A DNA stretch of 64,000 nt from the NCBI GenBank assembly GCA_050330635.1, contig JBHJNQ010000053.1:62001-126000 (forward strand), given 5' to 3'. The notes below the pieces were generated by a model that worked only from the letters and a program-made list of their open reading frames with translations, made no database searches and was not told the origin of the DNA. Positions 1-8,327 of the stretch are shown piece by piece. Made by a program: the position numbers and the translations under genes. Origin of the DNA: CADEDH01 sp050330635. GTDB taxonomy: Bacteria; Actinomycetota; Acidimicrobiia; Acidimicrobiales; SZUA-35. Position 1 is the stretch's first letter. Each line of letters starts with the position of its first letter.

Positions 1-3
1 GGG

Positions 4-2883
4 GTGGTTGCTTCCCTTGTCGTGTTGAGTGTCTTCGCCCGTGGTATCGCTGGTGTCTACACCGACTTCCTCTGGTTCGACTCGCTCGGCTTCGTCGGCG
101 TGTGGGGGACGATCCTGGGCACGAAGATACTGCTGGCGGCGGCGTTCGGCCTGGTCTTCCTGGCGTTGGCGTTGGGCAATCTCGCCGTCGCCGATCGCTT
201 CGCACCGAAGGTCCGACCTGCTGGTCAAGAAGACGAGGCGTTGCGCTCGATCCTCGACCTCCTCGAGAGCCACCGCCGTCTCGCTCTCGTCCTCGTTGCG
301 CTGGTTCCGGCGGTTGTGTTCGGCTCATCAGCGGCTCCCATGTGGAACGAGTGGCTCCTGTACCGCAATGGTGCCGGCTTCGGGATCGACGACCCTCAGT
401 TCGGGCGTGATGTCGGCTTCTACATCTTCGAGTTGCCATTTCTGTCGTTCATCGCCGACTGGGGCTTCGCCGCCCTCGTCGTCACTGCATTGCTGTCGGC
501 CGGAGCGCACTACGTGTACGGCGGTCTACGGCTGCAGGCCCCCCAACGCTTCGTGTCACGGCCCGCTCGAGCCCACCTGTCGATCTTGGGGGCGGCGATC
601 GCACTGGCCAAGGCCGGCAACTACTATCTCGACCGGTTCGAGCTGGTGTACTCCGACCGCGGGGTGGTGCGCGGTGCCGGGTACACCGACGTCAATGCCC
701 AGCTACCCGCCATCACCCTGCTGATCGCCGTCTCGGTGACCGTGGCGGCGCTGCTCCTCTACGACGGCTGGCGGCACAGTGCGCGGCTCCCCGTCATCGC
801 CATCGGGTTGTGGGCCCTGATCGCGGTCGTGGTCGGCGTGGCGTATCCGGCCGCGATCCAGCGCTTTCGCGTCGAACCTGCCGAATCGGCACGCGAGAGC
901 GAGTTCATCGGCCGCAACATCGACGCCACACGCGCCGCCATGGGCCTCGGCGATGTGGAGGTCCTCGAGTTCGCCTATGACGAGAACCTGACCGCGGCGG
1001 ATCTCGAGAGCAACGCCGAGACGATTCGCAACGTTCGTCTCTGGGATCCGAGCGTGCTGCAGCGCACCTACCAGAGGTTGCAGGAGGTTCGTACCTTCTA
1101 CCGGTTCAACGACGTCGACGTCGACCGCTACATGATCGATGGCGAACTCACTCAGATCGTGCTGTCAGCCCGCGAGATCAACCCGAACAGCCTCCCCTCC
1201 GAGACGTGGGAGAACCGCCATCTCGCGTTCACCCACGGCTACGGCGCCGTGCTCTCGCCCGCCAACGCCGTCACGTCCGACGGCCAGCCGGATTTCCTCG
1301 TGGAGAACATCCCACCGCAGGGGCAGCCGGCGATCGATCAGCCACGGCTCTACCACGGCGAAGGCATTGGCGGCTACGCCATCGTCCAGACGTCGCGCGA
1401 CGAGATCGACTACCTGCGTGACGATGGCACGGCCGTACCGACCCGCTACGAGGGCGACAGCGGGGTGGGCATCGGCTCGCTCCATCGCCGCATCGCCTTC
1501 GCTCTGCGCTTCGGCGACCTGAACCCCGTCATATCCGGATTCATCACGTCGGAGTCACGCATCCTCTACCTGCGTGACGTGCAGGAGCGGGCTGAGACGG
1601 TGGCACCGTTCCTGGCCTTCGACCACGATCCCTATCCGGTGGTGAGCGACGGGCGAGTGACGTGGATTCTCGACGCCTACCTGACGTCGAACCGCTACCC
1701 TTACGCCTCCCTGGCCGACATCGGCCGCCTGAATCCGGCGAGCGGTCTCAACCGGGAGTTCAACTACGTCCGCAACTCCGTCAAGGTGGCGGTTGACGCC
1801 TACGACGGCGACGTCACCCTGTATCTCGTGGACCCCGATGACCCGATCGCGACAGCCTACGCCAGGGCGTTCCCCGATCTCTTCACCGCTCAAGACGAGC
1901 TTCCTGACGAGCTGCGGGCCCACCTGCGTTTCCCGGAGGACATATTCCGTGTCCAGACCGACGCCTGGGGCCGCTATCACATCGGCGACCCCGACGAGTT
2001 CTACTCGCAGTCCGACCGGTGGAACATCGCCCAGGACCCGGGCACCGGCGGCGGACCGGCAGCCGCCGAGATCGACCCCGAAACCGGGGAGATCATCGAA
2101 CGGGCCGAGGGCCGTATGGACCCGTACTACCTGCTCACGGAACTGCCCAACGAGGACCGCGCCGAGTTCATCATCCTTCAGCCGTTCGTCCCGTTCTCCG
2201 TAGACGATTCGCGTCGGGAGCTCTCGGCGTTCATGATCGCCAGATCCGACCCTGACAACTACGGCGAACTGAAGGCGTTCGTGATGCCCCGCGATCTACA
2301 GGTCGACGGTCCTGCGATCGTGAACGCCCGAATGAACCAGCAGCCTGAGGTGTCCCAGCTGATCACGTTGCTCAGCCGCGCCGGCTCCGAGGTCCTGCTC
2401 GGCAACCTCGTGATCGTGCCCATCGAACAGTCGCTCATCTACATCCGACCGCTCTACGTTCAAGCGACCGGGGCCAGCGCCGTACCGGAGCTCAAACAGG
2501 TGATCGTCGCCTACGGCGATCGGATCGCCATCGCCGAACGCCTCCAGGACGCGCTCGTGGAGGTGTTCGGCGACGCTCCGGACACGCTCGAGGAGAGCCC
2601 CGACGTCGGTACGGTCGATCCTGCGACACCGGACGCGAGCCCGGACGCGAGCCCAGATCTCAGCAGCGAGGCCCGCCAACTGCTGAGCGACGCCGCAGCC
2701 GCCTTCGCCGAGGCCGACGCCGCCCTCCTCGCCGGCGACCCCGTCCTCTACGCGACGAAGATCGAGGAGGGGCGGACCGCGTTCAACCGGGCACTCGAAC
2801 TGACCGCCGAGGACCTGGCGCTCGAGCTGAGTGCCGACGATCAGACACCCGAGCCGCCCAGCGACGACCCCTCGGAGGAGTGA
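4..2883 (+). CDS. UPF0182 family membrane protein (5' end outside window)
   Basis: Large integral membrane protein of the UPF0182 (COG1615) family, whose function is unknown. The first in-window start is GTG at 4, but family members normally begin about 10-20 residues before the segment GIAGVYTDFLWFDSLGF, so the true start probably lies upstream. The first 290 residues hold about six to seven hydrophobic segments. The remainder is a large soluble, probably extracytoplasmic domain, followed by an acidic Pro/Asp/Ser-rich tail with a short tandem PDAS repeat. The length of 959 residues is typical for the family. The gene ends just before a run of gene remnants. Confidence 0.93.
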   Translation: MVASLVVLSVFARGIAGVYTDFLWFDSLGFVGVWGTILGTKILLAAAFGLVFLALALGNLAVADRFAPKVRPAGQEDEALRSILDLLESHRRLALVLVALVPAVVFGSSAAPMWNEWLLYRNGAGFGIDDPQFGRDVGFYIFELPFLSFIADWGFAALVVTALLSAGAHYVYGGLRLQAPQRFVSRPARAHLSILGAAIALAKAGNYYLDRFELVYSDRGVVRGAGYTDVNAQLPAITLLIAVSVTVAALLLYDGWRHSARLPVIAIGLWALIAVVVGVAYPAAIQRFRVEPAESARESEFIGRNIDATRAAMGLGDVEVLEFAYDENLTAADLESNAETIRNVRLWDPSVLQRTYQRLQEVRTFYRFNDVDVDRYMIDGELTQIVLSAREINPNSLPSETWENRHLAFTHGYGAVLSPANAVTSDGQPDFLVENIPPQGQPAIDQPRLYHGEGIGGYAIVQTSRDEIDYLRDDGTAVPTRYEGDSGVGIGSLHRRIAFALRFGDLNPVISGFITSESRILYLRDVQERAETVAPFLAFDHDPYPVVSDGRVTWILDAYLTSNRYPYASLADIGRLNPASGLNREFNYVRNSVKVAVDAYDGDVTLYLVDPDDPIATAYARAFPDLFTAQDELPDELRAHLRFPEDIFRVQTDAWGRYHIGDPDEFYSQSDRWNIAQDPGTGGGPAAAEIDPETGEIIERAEGRMDPYYLLTELPNEDRAEFIILQPFVPFSVDDSRRELSAFMIARSDPDNYGELKAFVMPRDLQVDGPAIVNARMNQQPEVSQLITLLSRAGSEVLLGNLVIVPIEQSLIYIRPLYVQATGASAVPELKQVIVAYGDRIAIAERLQDALVEVFGDAPDTLEESPDVGTVDPATPDASPDASPDLSSEARQLLSDAAAAFAEADAALLAGDPVLYATKIEEGRTAFNRALELTAEDLALELSADDQTPEPPSDDPSEE

Positions 2884-2909
2884 CCTTGGTTACCTGTCCC
2901 ACCGGCGTT

Positions 2910-3105
2910 GATCGACGGGAAGCGGGGCGCCGACTCGCACCCTGGTGGCTCACCTCCGTCGCCACGACCCCGTCGTCATCGGCCTACCGCGCGGCCGGGT
3001 ACCGGTGGCCGAGGAGGTCGCCCGGTATCTCGAGACCCGAGCGAGTTCTTCGGGGTGGGCCAGTTCTATCAGCGGTTCACCCAGACGGCCGACGAGGAGG
3101 TCACC
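2910..3105 (+). pseudogene. Remnant of a phosphoribosyltransferase gene
   Basis: Three pieces in three different frames follow the order of one predicted phosphoribosyltransferase. DRREAGRRLA (from 2910) is the usual N-terminus. HDPVVIGLPRGRVPVAEEVA (about 2962-3021) is the first beta-strand/helix region. FFGVGQFYQRFTQTADEEV (about 3046-3102) is the usual C-terminus. The middle of the protein, including the PRPP-binding loop, is absent. Two frame changes plus a deletion of more than 100 codons make this a non-functional remnant. The family assignment rests on recalled family motifs. Confidence 0.7.
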
Positions 3106-3127
3106 GGCTGCCTGCCCCTGCCTCCCG

Positions 3128-3350
3128 TCATTCATAGCCTTCGTCGGGTGGCCGACCCGAGCCCTCGTGGGGGTAGTCCTCGGCCAGCGCGGTGTCGGCC
3201 CGCACCTCGTCCTCGAAGGAGCGGGCGTGGCCGAGGTCCTCGGTGCTCGCACGACGTCCCGGCGTCGGTCCACTCGTCGGCGAAGGCCTCGGCCGCCTCG
3301 AGGGTGCCGAACCGGCGGTTGATCACCAGGTCCTCGCCGTCCAACACGGA
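3128..3350 (-). pseudogene. Small frameshifted gene downstream of nicotinate phosphoribosyltransferase
   Basis: A small reading frame begins about 18 bases after the nicotinate phosphoribosyltransferase stop, with a GTG/TTG start near 3350 (LDGEDLVINRRFGTLEAAEAF). After about 30 codons the coding character moves to another frame (DLGHARSFEDEVRADTALAE), which ends at TGA 3128-3130. Both halves are acidic, read well as protein and lie in order, so one base-pair indel in a protein of about 75 residues is the simplest explanation. No known domain is recognised. Its co-direction with the upstream gene suggests a former two-gene operon. Confidence 0.5.
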
Positions 3351-3368
3351 CAGATCGAACCGGCCGGA

Positions 3369-4658
3369 TCAGGCCATACGCCCCCGGAGTTCGTCGGCCA
3401 GTTCGTCGGCGACGTTGCGTAGCACCGGCGAGACGTCGATCCTCGAGTGGGCGTCGGCTCGCAGGTCGGCGAGATCGGGCGGGAGGGTGTCGAGCACCCC
3501 GGTCAGCCGGTCCCTGATGGTGGCGAGCGGCTCGGTCGCCGAGATGCGGCGACCGTCGGCCATGACGTGACGGAGGAGAGGACGCCCGGTGGCCGGCGGC
3601 GGCTCGCTCCGCCCGGTCAGCAGGTCGGGCCCGTCGAGGCCGGTGCGATACACCTGCTTGGCGCAGGGCAGTGTCTCCTTGCCGGTCGAGAGCTTCATCA
3701 CCGGGTTCCCGGCGTACTCGACGAGCTTGTAGGCGCTGTCGAGGGCTGGCGCGTCGCCGGACACGCCGATCCGGGTGCCGACCCCGAAGACGTCGATCGG
3801 GGCCCCGGCGTCGAGCAGGCGGGCGACCTCGTGCTCGTCGAGCCCGCCGCTGGCCACGATCGCCACCTCCGGCCGCCCCCGCTCGTCGAGGAGCCGACGG
3901 GTCGCGGTCGAGAGCCCGAGGAGGTCACCGCTGTCGAGGCGGACGGCGAGGGAGCCTGTCAGGTCGAGTTCGTCGATCACGGCCACCGCGTTCTCGACCC
4001 CGGCGAGGGTGTCGTAGGTGTCGACGAGAAACGTGGTGCGGTCGGGAAAGTCGCGGGCGAACGTGGTGAACGCCCGGCGCTCGTCGGCGAAGGCCTCGAT
4101 GTAGGAGTGGGCCATGGTGCCGATGGGCCTGATGTCGAGGTGGCGGGCGGCGAGCACGTTGCTGGTGCCGACGAAGCCCGCCATGGCCGCGGCCCTCGCC
4201 GCCCGCACGCCGGCTTCGATGCCGTGGGTGCGGCGGAAGGCGAAGTCGACCAGCTCCGCCCGGCCGGCGACGGCGAGCCGGCACCGCGCCGCCTTGGTGG
4301 CGAGCGCGGTCTGGAAGGTGATCTGGTTCAAGAGCACTGTCTCGACGAGCTGTGCCTCGGGCAGTGGCGCGGTCACCTCGAGCAGGGGCTCGTCGGCGAA
4401 GACGAGCTCGCCCTCGGCCACGGCCCAGACGTCACCGGTGAACCGCAGACCGGCGAACGCCTCGATGGCATCGGCGGGGAAGCCCTGCGCGGCCAGCCAC
4501 GCCAGATCGCTCTCGTCGAACGCGAACTCCACCAGCATGCGCAACGCATCCTCGAGGCCGGCGGCGACGAGAAAGGTCCGCTGGTGGGGGAGCCGCCGGA
4601 CAAACAGGCTGAAGGTGGCGCTGTCCGTCATGTCGTGCCGCAGATAGCTGGCGGCCAT
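3369..4658 (-). CDS. pncB: Nicotinate phosphoribosyltransferase
   Basis: Catalyses nicotinate + PRPP (+ATP) to nicotinate mononucleotide, the Preiss-Handler entry to NAD. Visible family features are the THGIEAG segment, PIGTMAHSYIEAF with the active-site histidine, LVDTYDT, RLDSGDL and VASGGLDE phosphate-binding segments, and the KLSTGKETLP region. The first ATG in frame is at 4658, but the conserved N-terminus (TDLYELT, 4659-4679) lies upstream of it. Reading upstream gives a homologous beginning at an ATC codon (4695-4697), preceded by GGAGG about ten bases away. No ATG, GTG or TTG is available there. The gene may use a rare ATC start, may have lost its start codon, or the base may be an error. 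It is followed by a small frameshifted gene on the same strand. Confidence 0.88.
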   Translation of the reverse strand: MAASYLRHDMTDSATFSLFVRRLPHQRTFLVAAGLEDALRMLVEFAFDESDLAWLAAQGFPADAIEAFAGLRFTGDVWAVAEGELVFADEPLLEVTAPLPEAQLVETVLLNQITFQTALATKAARCRLAVAGRAELVDFAFRRTHGIEAGVRAARAAAMAGFVGTSNVLAARHLDIRPIGTMAHSYIEAFADERRAFTTFARDFPDRTTFLVDTYDTLAGVENAVAVIDELDLTGSLAVRLDSGDLLGLSTATRRLLDERGRPEVAIVASGGLDEHEVARLLDAGAPIDVFGVGTRIGVSGDAPALDSAYKLVEYAGNPVMKLSTGKETLPCAKQVYRTGLDGPDLLTGRSEPPPATGRPLLRHVMADGRRISATEPLATIRDRLTGVLDTLPPDLADLRADAHSRIDVSPVLRNVADELADELRGRMA

Positions 4659-4697
4659 GGTCAGTTCGTACAGGTCGGTGGTCAGCGCCGATCCGAT

Positions 4698-5399
4698 GTG
4701 CCTCTCACCTCCGGTGACCCGCCGGTCACCTGCCGGCTCGGGTCTGGGGTCTCGAGCACGCTCGGCCCACCAGCGCCGATCTTGCCAGCGTTTTGACAGA
4801 GCTGCGCAATCCGTTGTGGTCGATCGTCGCAGTGAGTTCAGGGCGATGCCTCAGGCCCGTACTGTCCTGTCCGCCGCCATCGTCTCTGCCCGGCGACCGA
4901 CACGGGCGCGCCGTGAAGGACCGTCTGTCCGCCTTCCGCCGACGCCACGGGCTGGCGGCCAGCGGTGGAGCGGGCCTCGACGACGCACCATGGTGATGGC
5001 CATCACCAACGACGGGCGAACCAGCATGCTGCACTCCACCGCACTGCTCGCCGCCGAGCTGGGCGTCTCGATCTCGAAGTCGTCCTGACGTCAACACCCG
5101 TGCATCCGACCATCGCATCTGGCCATCGGGAGTGCGGTTGGCACGGTGCCAGCGTCCGTCACGTCGAGTCGACGCCGTCATCGCCGAACCGCTCCGGAAG
5201 ATCCGGCTCCGGTGGAGCCGTCGACCTCGGCCATGTCGTGGGGTCGGTGCCCGCAACAGCCGACATGGCCGTAGGAGAACGGACCACCCTCCGGCGGGGC
5301 TACGGTGAACTCTGTGGTGACTCGGAATGGCCGCGGGTGTCGAGAACGCACGACGACGTCCCTCGGGCGTCGTCCCCCTGATGTACCGGCGGTGCGGCG
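4698..5399. other. Intergenic region without a recognisable gene
   Basis: About 700 bases with only weak overlapping open frames on both strands. None shows a domain I recognise. A hairpin-forming inverted repeat (GACGACG at 5352-5358 with CGTCGTC at 5368-5374) lies shortly before the DUF21/CBS gene and could act on it or be incidental. Near 4990-5088 a plus-strand frame (AITNDGRTSMLHSTALLAAE) looks somewhat protein-like and could be another remnant. Confidence 0.4.
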
Positions 5400-6692
5400 A
5401 TGAACGTGGTGCTGACGCTCCTGGCCATCCTGCTGATGGTTGCGTTCAACGCACTGTACGTGGCCGCCGAGTTCGCCACCGTCGGCTCCCGCCGTTCCCG
5501 GGTCCAGGAAGAAGCGGATACCGGTAGTGGCTCGGCCGCTCGGCTCCTCGACATCCTGTCGGAGCCGAAACGCCTCGACGCCTATGTGGCGGCGTGTCAG
5601 ATCGGCATCACCGTCAGCAGCCTCGTGGCCGGTGCCTATGGCCAGGCCCAGCTCACCCCGTTGCTCGAACCGGCGCTGGGCCGCCTCGGTGCTCGCGGCG
5701 TGGCGGTGATCATCGTGCTGGTGGCCATCACGGCCGTCCAGGTCGTGCTGGGCGAGCTTCTGCCGAAGACGGTGGCGTTGCGCTACCCGGAGCGGCTCGC
5801 CATGGCGACCCTGCCCGCGATGCGGATCAGCCAGTGGCTGTTCCAGCCCCTGGTCGCGGTGTTCAACGGGTCGGCGTTCAGGCTCATGAAGCTGTGGAAG
5901 CTCGACGTCGAGCACGGCCACGCCCATGTCCACTCGCCCGAGGAGCTCGCCGGTCTCTACCGGGCCAGCGCCGCCGGCGGTCTCATCGACGCCTCCGAGC
6001 GCGACATGCTGGCCGGGATCCTCAACGTCGACCACCGACTGGTGCGCGAGATCATGACCCCCCGCCCCCGGCTCGTGACGGTGCCGGAGAAGATGAGCGT
6101 CGGCGAGGCACTCGCCACGCTCGCCGGTGGACCCCACACCCGCTTTCCGGTGACTGGCGCCGATGGCGACGTCGTCGGGATCGCCCACCTCCGCGACCTG
6201 TTCGTCCACGCCGACCGGCAGCCGGACGAGCCGGTCGCCGGCGTCGCCCGCCCGGTCGTGGCCGTGGCCGAGGTCGTGACGGTGCCTCATCTGTGGCGCA
6301 CACTGCGCGAAGAGAAGCAGCACTGCGCGCTCGTCGTCAACGAGTACGGCGACGTTGCCGGACTGGTCACGCTGGAGGACGCCATCGAGGAGATCTTCGG
6401 GGAGGTCCACGACGAGTTCGACCTGGAGGACGAGCCGATCACCCACCTCGACGGGCGGCTCTCCGTCCGAGGCGACGTCCTGCTGACGACACTCCGGGAT
6501 CGCTTCGACATCCGGACCGACACCACCGAGGTCGACACCGTCGGCGGTCTGATATGGCATCGGCTGGGCCGAGCACCCGCCATCGGTGACGTCGTGCTCC
6601 TCACCTCCGACGGACCCCAGCTGAGGGTCGACGTCATGGACGGGCGAGCGGTGACCCGGGCCAGTTTCGTCGATCGCGGCTGGGCCGACTGA
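5400..6692 (+). CDS. DUF21/CBS-domain membrane protein (CNNM/CorC-like)
   Basis: Member of the hemolysin C/CNNM family, linked in other organisms to magnesium or other ion homeostasis. Residues 1-170 form the DUF21 transmembrane domain with three to four hydrophobic segments, including the FNALYVAAEFA start and the GELLPKTVALRYPE signature. Two CBS domains follow (about 205-320, MTPRPRLVTVPEKM and VVNEYGDVAGLVTLED). A C-terminal transporter-associated HlyC/CorC domain ends the protein (DTVGGLIWHRLGRAP). The length of 430 residues is normal. A truncated second copy of the same family starts directly at its stop, as expected for the common tandem arrangement. Confidence 0.92.
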   Translation: MNVVLTLLAILLMVAFNALYVAAEFATVGSRRSRVQEEADTGSGSAARLLDILSEPKRLDAYVAACQIGITVSSLVAGAYGQAQLTPLLEPALGRLGARGVAVIIVLVAITAVQVVLGELLPKTVALRYPERLAMATLPAMRISQWLFQPLVAVFNGSAFRLMKLWKLDVEHGHAHVHSPEELAGLYRASAAGGLIDASERDMLAGILNVDHRLVREIMTPRPRLVTVPEKMSVGEALATLAGGPHTRFPVTGADGDVVGIAHLRDLFVHADRQPDEPVAGVARPVVAVAEVVTVPHLWRTLREEKQHCALVVNEYGDVAGLVTLEDAIEEIFGEVHDEFDLEDEPITHLDGRLSVRGDVLLTTLRDRFDIRTDTTEVDTVGGLIWHRLGRAPAIGDVVLLTSDGPQLRVDVMDGRAVTRASFVDRGWAD

Positions 6693-6860
6693 TCGCCACG
6701 GTCGTCATTTCCATCGTCGTCATCGCCGTGCTGGTGGCGATCAACGGTGTCTTCGTCGCCGCCGAGTTCGCCCTGGTCGGTACCCGTCGGAGCCGGCTCC
6801 AGTCCCTCGCCGATGGCGGCAGCCGACCGCCCCGCTGGCTGGTCGACGTCGCCGACCGGT
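6689..6860 (+). pseudogene. 5' fragment of a second DUF21 membrane protein
   Basis: Begins at the stop of the intact DUF21/CBS gene (CTG or nearby codon, 6689) and encodes the typical first transmembrane helix and AAEFALVGTRRSRLQ motif. After about 55 codons the similarity ends, and the DNA continues as the 3' end of an unrelated gene in another frame. Most of the DUF21 domain and both CBS domains are missing. This was presumably once the second member of a tandem pair. Confidence 0.7.
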
Positions 6861-6867
6861 CCACACC

Positions 6868-7137
6868 ATGGTCGAGCTCGGCGACACCGTTCCCGAGGTC
6901 GCCGTCGTCACGGCGGCCCACTGGGCCCGGGTGGAGCAGGGCCTGGTGGCGGCCCTACGCCGGGCCGCGGCCCGGGGCGAGGTGCCGTCGTCCACCGTGG
7001 GCGACCGGGCGACGCAGGTGATGGCGTCGGTGTTCGGCGCCCTGGCGGTCGCTCGCACCGGCGACCGGCCCGGGGCGGTCGAGATCCTCATGGGGCTGCG
7101 ACGCGAGATCCGGCGGTGGGGATCGGGTCACTCCTGA
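6868..7137 (+). pseudogene. 3' fragment resembling a TetR-family regulator
   Basis: The encoded 89 residues (VEQGLVAALRRAAARGEV, then QVMASVFGALAVARTGDRPG) look like the C-terminal ligand-binding/dimerisation half of a TetR-type repressor and end in a typical short tail (LRREIRRWG). No helix-turn-helix precedes it. The upstream DNA belongs to a truncated DUF21 gene in a different frame. It is therefore read as the 3' side of a deletion junction near 6860. A short independent protein starting at ATG 6868 is possible but less likely. Confidence 0.5.
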
Positions 7138-7182
7138 GAGGCAGGGTGGATCGATCGCGCCCGGTTCCGCATCGAAGGGGTC

Positions 7183-7455
7183 ATGGTGATCATGGGAATG
7201 CTCCGCCACGGGACCTGCGTGGGGGCCCGCCGCCGGCTGGACGATCTGTGCGACGGGGACCTCGATGCGGTCACCGAACGGCGGGTCCGTCTCCACATCG
7301 CCGGCTGTGGTCCCTGCCGGCGGGCCCTGGATCGGCTCCGGTCCACGATCGCCGCCCTCGCCCTACTGGCCGATCGTCCGGATCCTCCCGGCCGCTCGGT
7401 CCGCGACGCCGTGGCCGAGCGGATCGCCGGCCTGGGCGACGGGGGGGAACGCTGA
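7183..7455 (+). CDS. Small zinc-finger anti-sigma-like protein
   Basis: A 90-residue soluble protein with HxxxCxxC (HIAGCGPC, about residue 43) as found in zinc-binding anti-sigma domains (zf-HC2), plus upstream Cys/Asp residues (LDDLCDGDL). No transmembrane segment is visible. It overlaps the start of the following binding-protein gene (TGATG at 7453-7457), so the two are translationally coupled. No sigma factor is adjacent; the nearest is at 13553. Alternative starts are ATG 7192 and 7198. Confidence 0.65.
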   Translation: MVIMGMLRHGTCVGARRRLDDLCDGDLDAVTERRVRLHIAGCGPCRRALDRLRSTIAALALLADRPDPPGRSVRDAVAERIAGLGDGGER

Positions 7456-8327
7456 TGCGGCGAATCCCGGTCGGCCTCGTCGCCGCCCTCGTCGCGGGCC
7501 TGATCGCAGGCGCCGCCGTGCTGGTCTTCGTGGGTGGCGGCGACGGCGACGGCGAGGGCTTCGACCCCACCGCCACCGGGTGGGCCGACATCGCCGCCAC
7601 GGCGCGGGACCAAACCGTGCGGCTGTGGATGTGGGGCGGGGAGGCTGCGCTGAACGACTACATCGACCAGGAGGTGATCCCGGCGGCGGGCGCCGCCGGA
7701 GTCACCCTGGAACGGGTCCCGATCGACGACACGGCCTCGGCCATGGCCCGCCTGGTGGCCGAGGCCGACAGCGGTACCGACCACGGGGCGATCGACCTCG
7801 TGTGGGTGAACGGCAAGAACTTCGAACAGGGCCGCTCGGCGGGCCTGTGGCTGGCGGACTGGGTGCCCGTGCTGCCCAACGCCGAGCTCCTCGATCCCGA
7901 CGACCCCACGTTGTGGAACGACTTCGGCGTCCCCACCGACGGCCAGGAGATGCCGTGGAGCCGGGCTGCCTTCGTGTTCGCCCACGACACCGCCACCCTC
8001 GACGCTCCACCGCGTAGCTTTCACGAGCTCCTCGCCTTCGCCCGGGACAACCCGGGCCGGGTCGCCTACCCGGCACCGCCGGACTTCACCGGCTCGGCCT
8101 TCGTGCGTCAGGCCGTCCAGTCCCTCGGCGAGGAGGAGGCCTTCGCCATGCTGGCGGAGCTCGACCCCCTGCTGTGGCGCTCGGGCGACACCTACCCGGT
8201 CGACCAGGCCGAGATCGCCGCCGAACCCTCCCCCCACCGTCTCGACGACCACGGCCCACCGCTCGAGGAGCTCCCGGCCGACCGGGTGACCGCCATCGAC
8301 CGCCGCTGGCGGGACGAGATCGGCTGA
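7455..8327 (+). CDS. YnjB-like ABC transporter substrate-binding protein, internally shortened
   Basis: Resembles the substrate-binding component of the YnjBCD uptake system, whose substrate is not established. An N-terminal hydrophobic segment (residues 5-27) is a signal anchor or signal peptide. RLWMWGGEAALNDYID and AIDLVWVNGKNFEQG are typical of the family. It is only 290 residues against roughly 390 for the family. After residue about 255 (GDTYPVDQAEIA) the text jumps to the usual C-terminus (VTAIDRRWRDEIG), so about 90-100 codons appear to be missing in frame. The gene overlaps its neighbours by single bases on both sides. Binding function is doubtful if the deletion is real. Confidence 0.78.
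   Translation: MRRIPVGLVAALVAGLIAGAAVLVFVGGGDGDGEGFDPTATGWADIAATARDQTVRLWMWGGEAALNDYIDQEVIPAAGAAGVTLERVPIDDTASAMARLVAEADSGTDHGAIDLVWVNGKNFEQGRSAGLWLADWVPVLPNAELLDPDDPTLWNDFGVPTDGQEMPWSRAAFVFAHDTATLDAPPRSFHELLAFARDNPGRVAYPAPPDFTGSAFVRQAVQSLGEEEAFAMLAELDPLLWRSGDTYPVDQAEIAAEPSPHRLDDHGPPLEELPADRVTAIDRRWRDEIG

Noticed and set aside
3447..4796. Long plus-strand open frame opposite nicotinate phosphoribosyltransferase, and similar long antisense frames elsewhere
   Set aside because: High GC keeps antisense frames open. These translations are low-complexity Arg/Gly/Pro-rich, lack domains and lie opposite genes with clear family motifs.
5352..5374. Magnesium riboswitch upstream of the DUF21/CBS gene
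   Set aside because: Only a simple 7-bp hairpin is visible; the conserved M-box core was not recognised.
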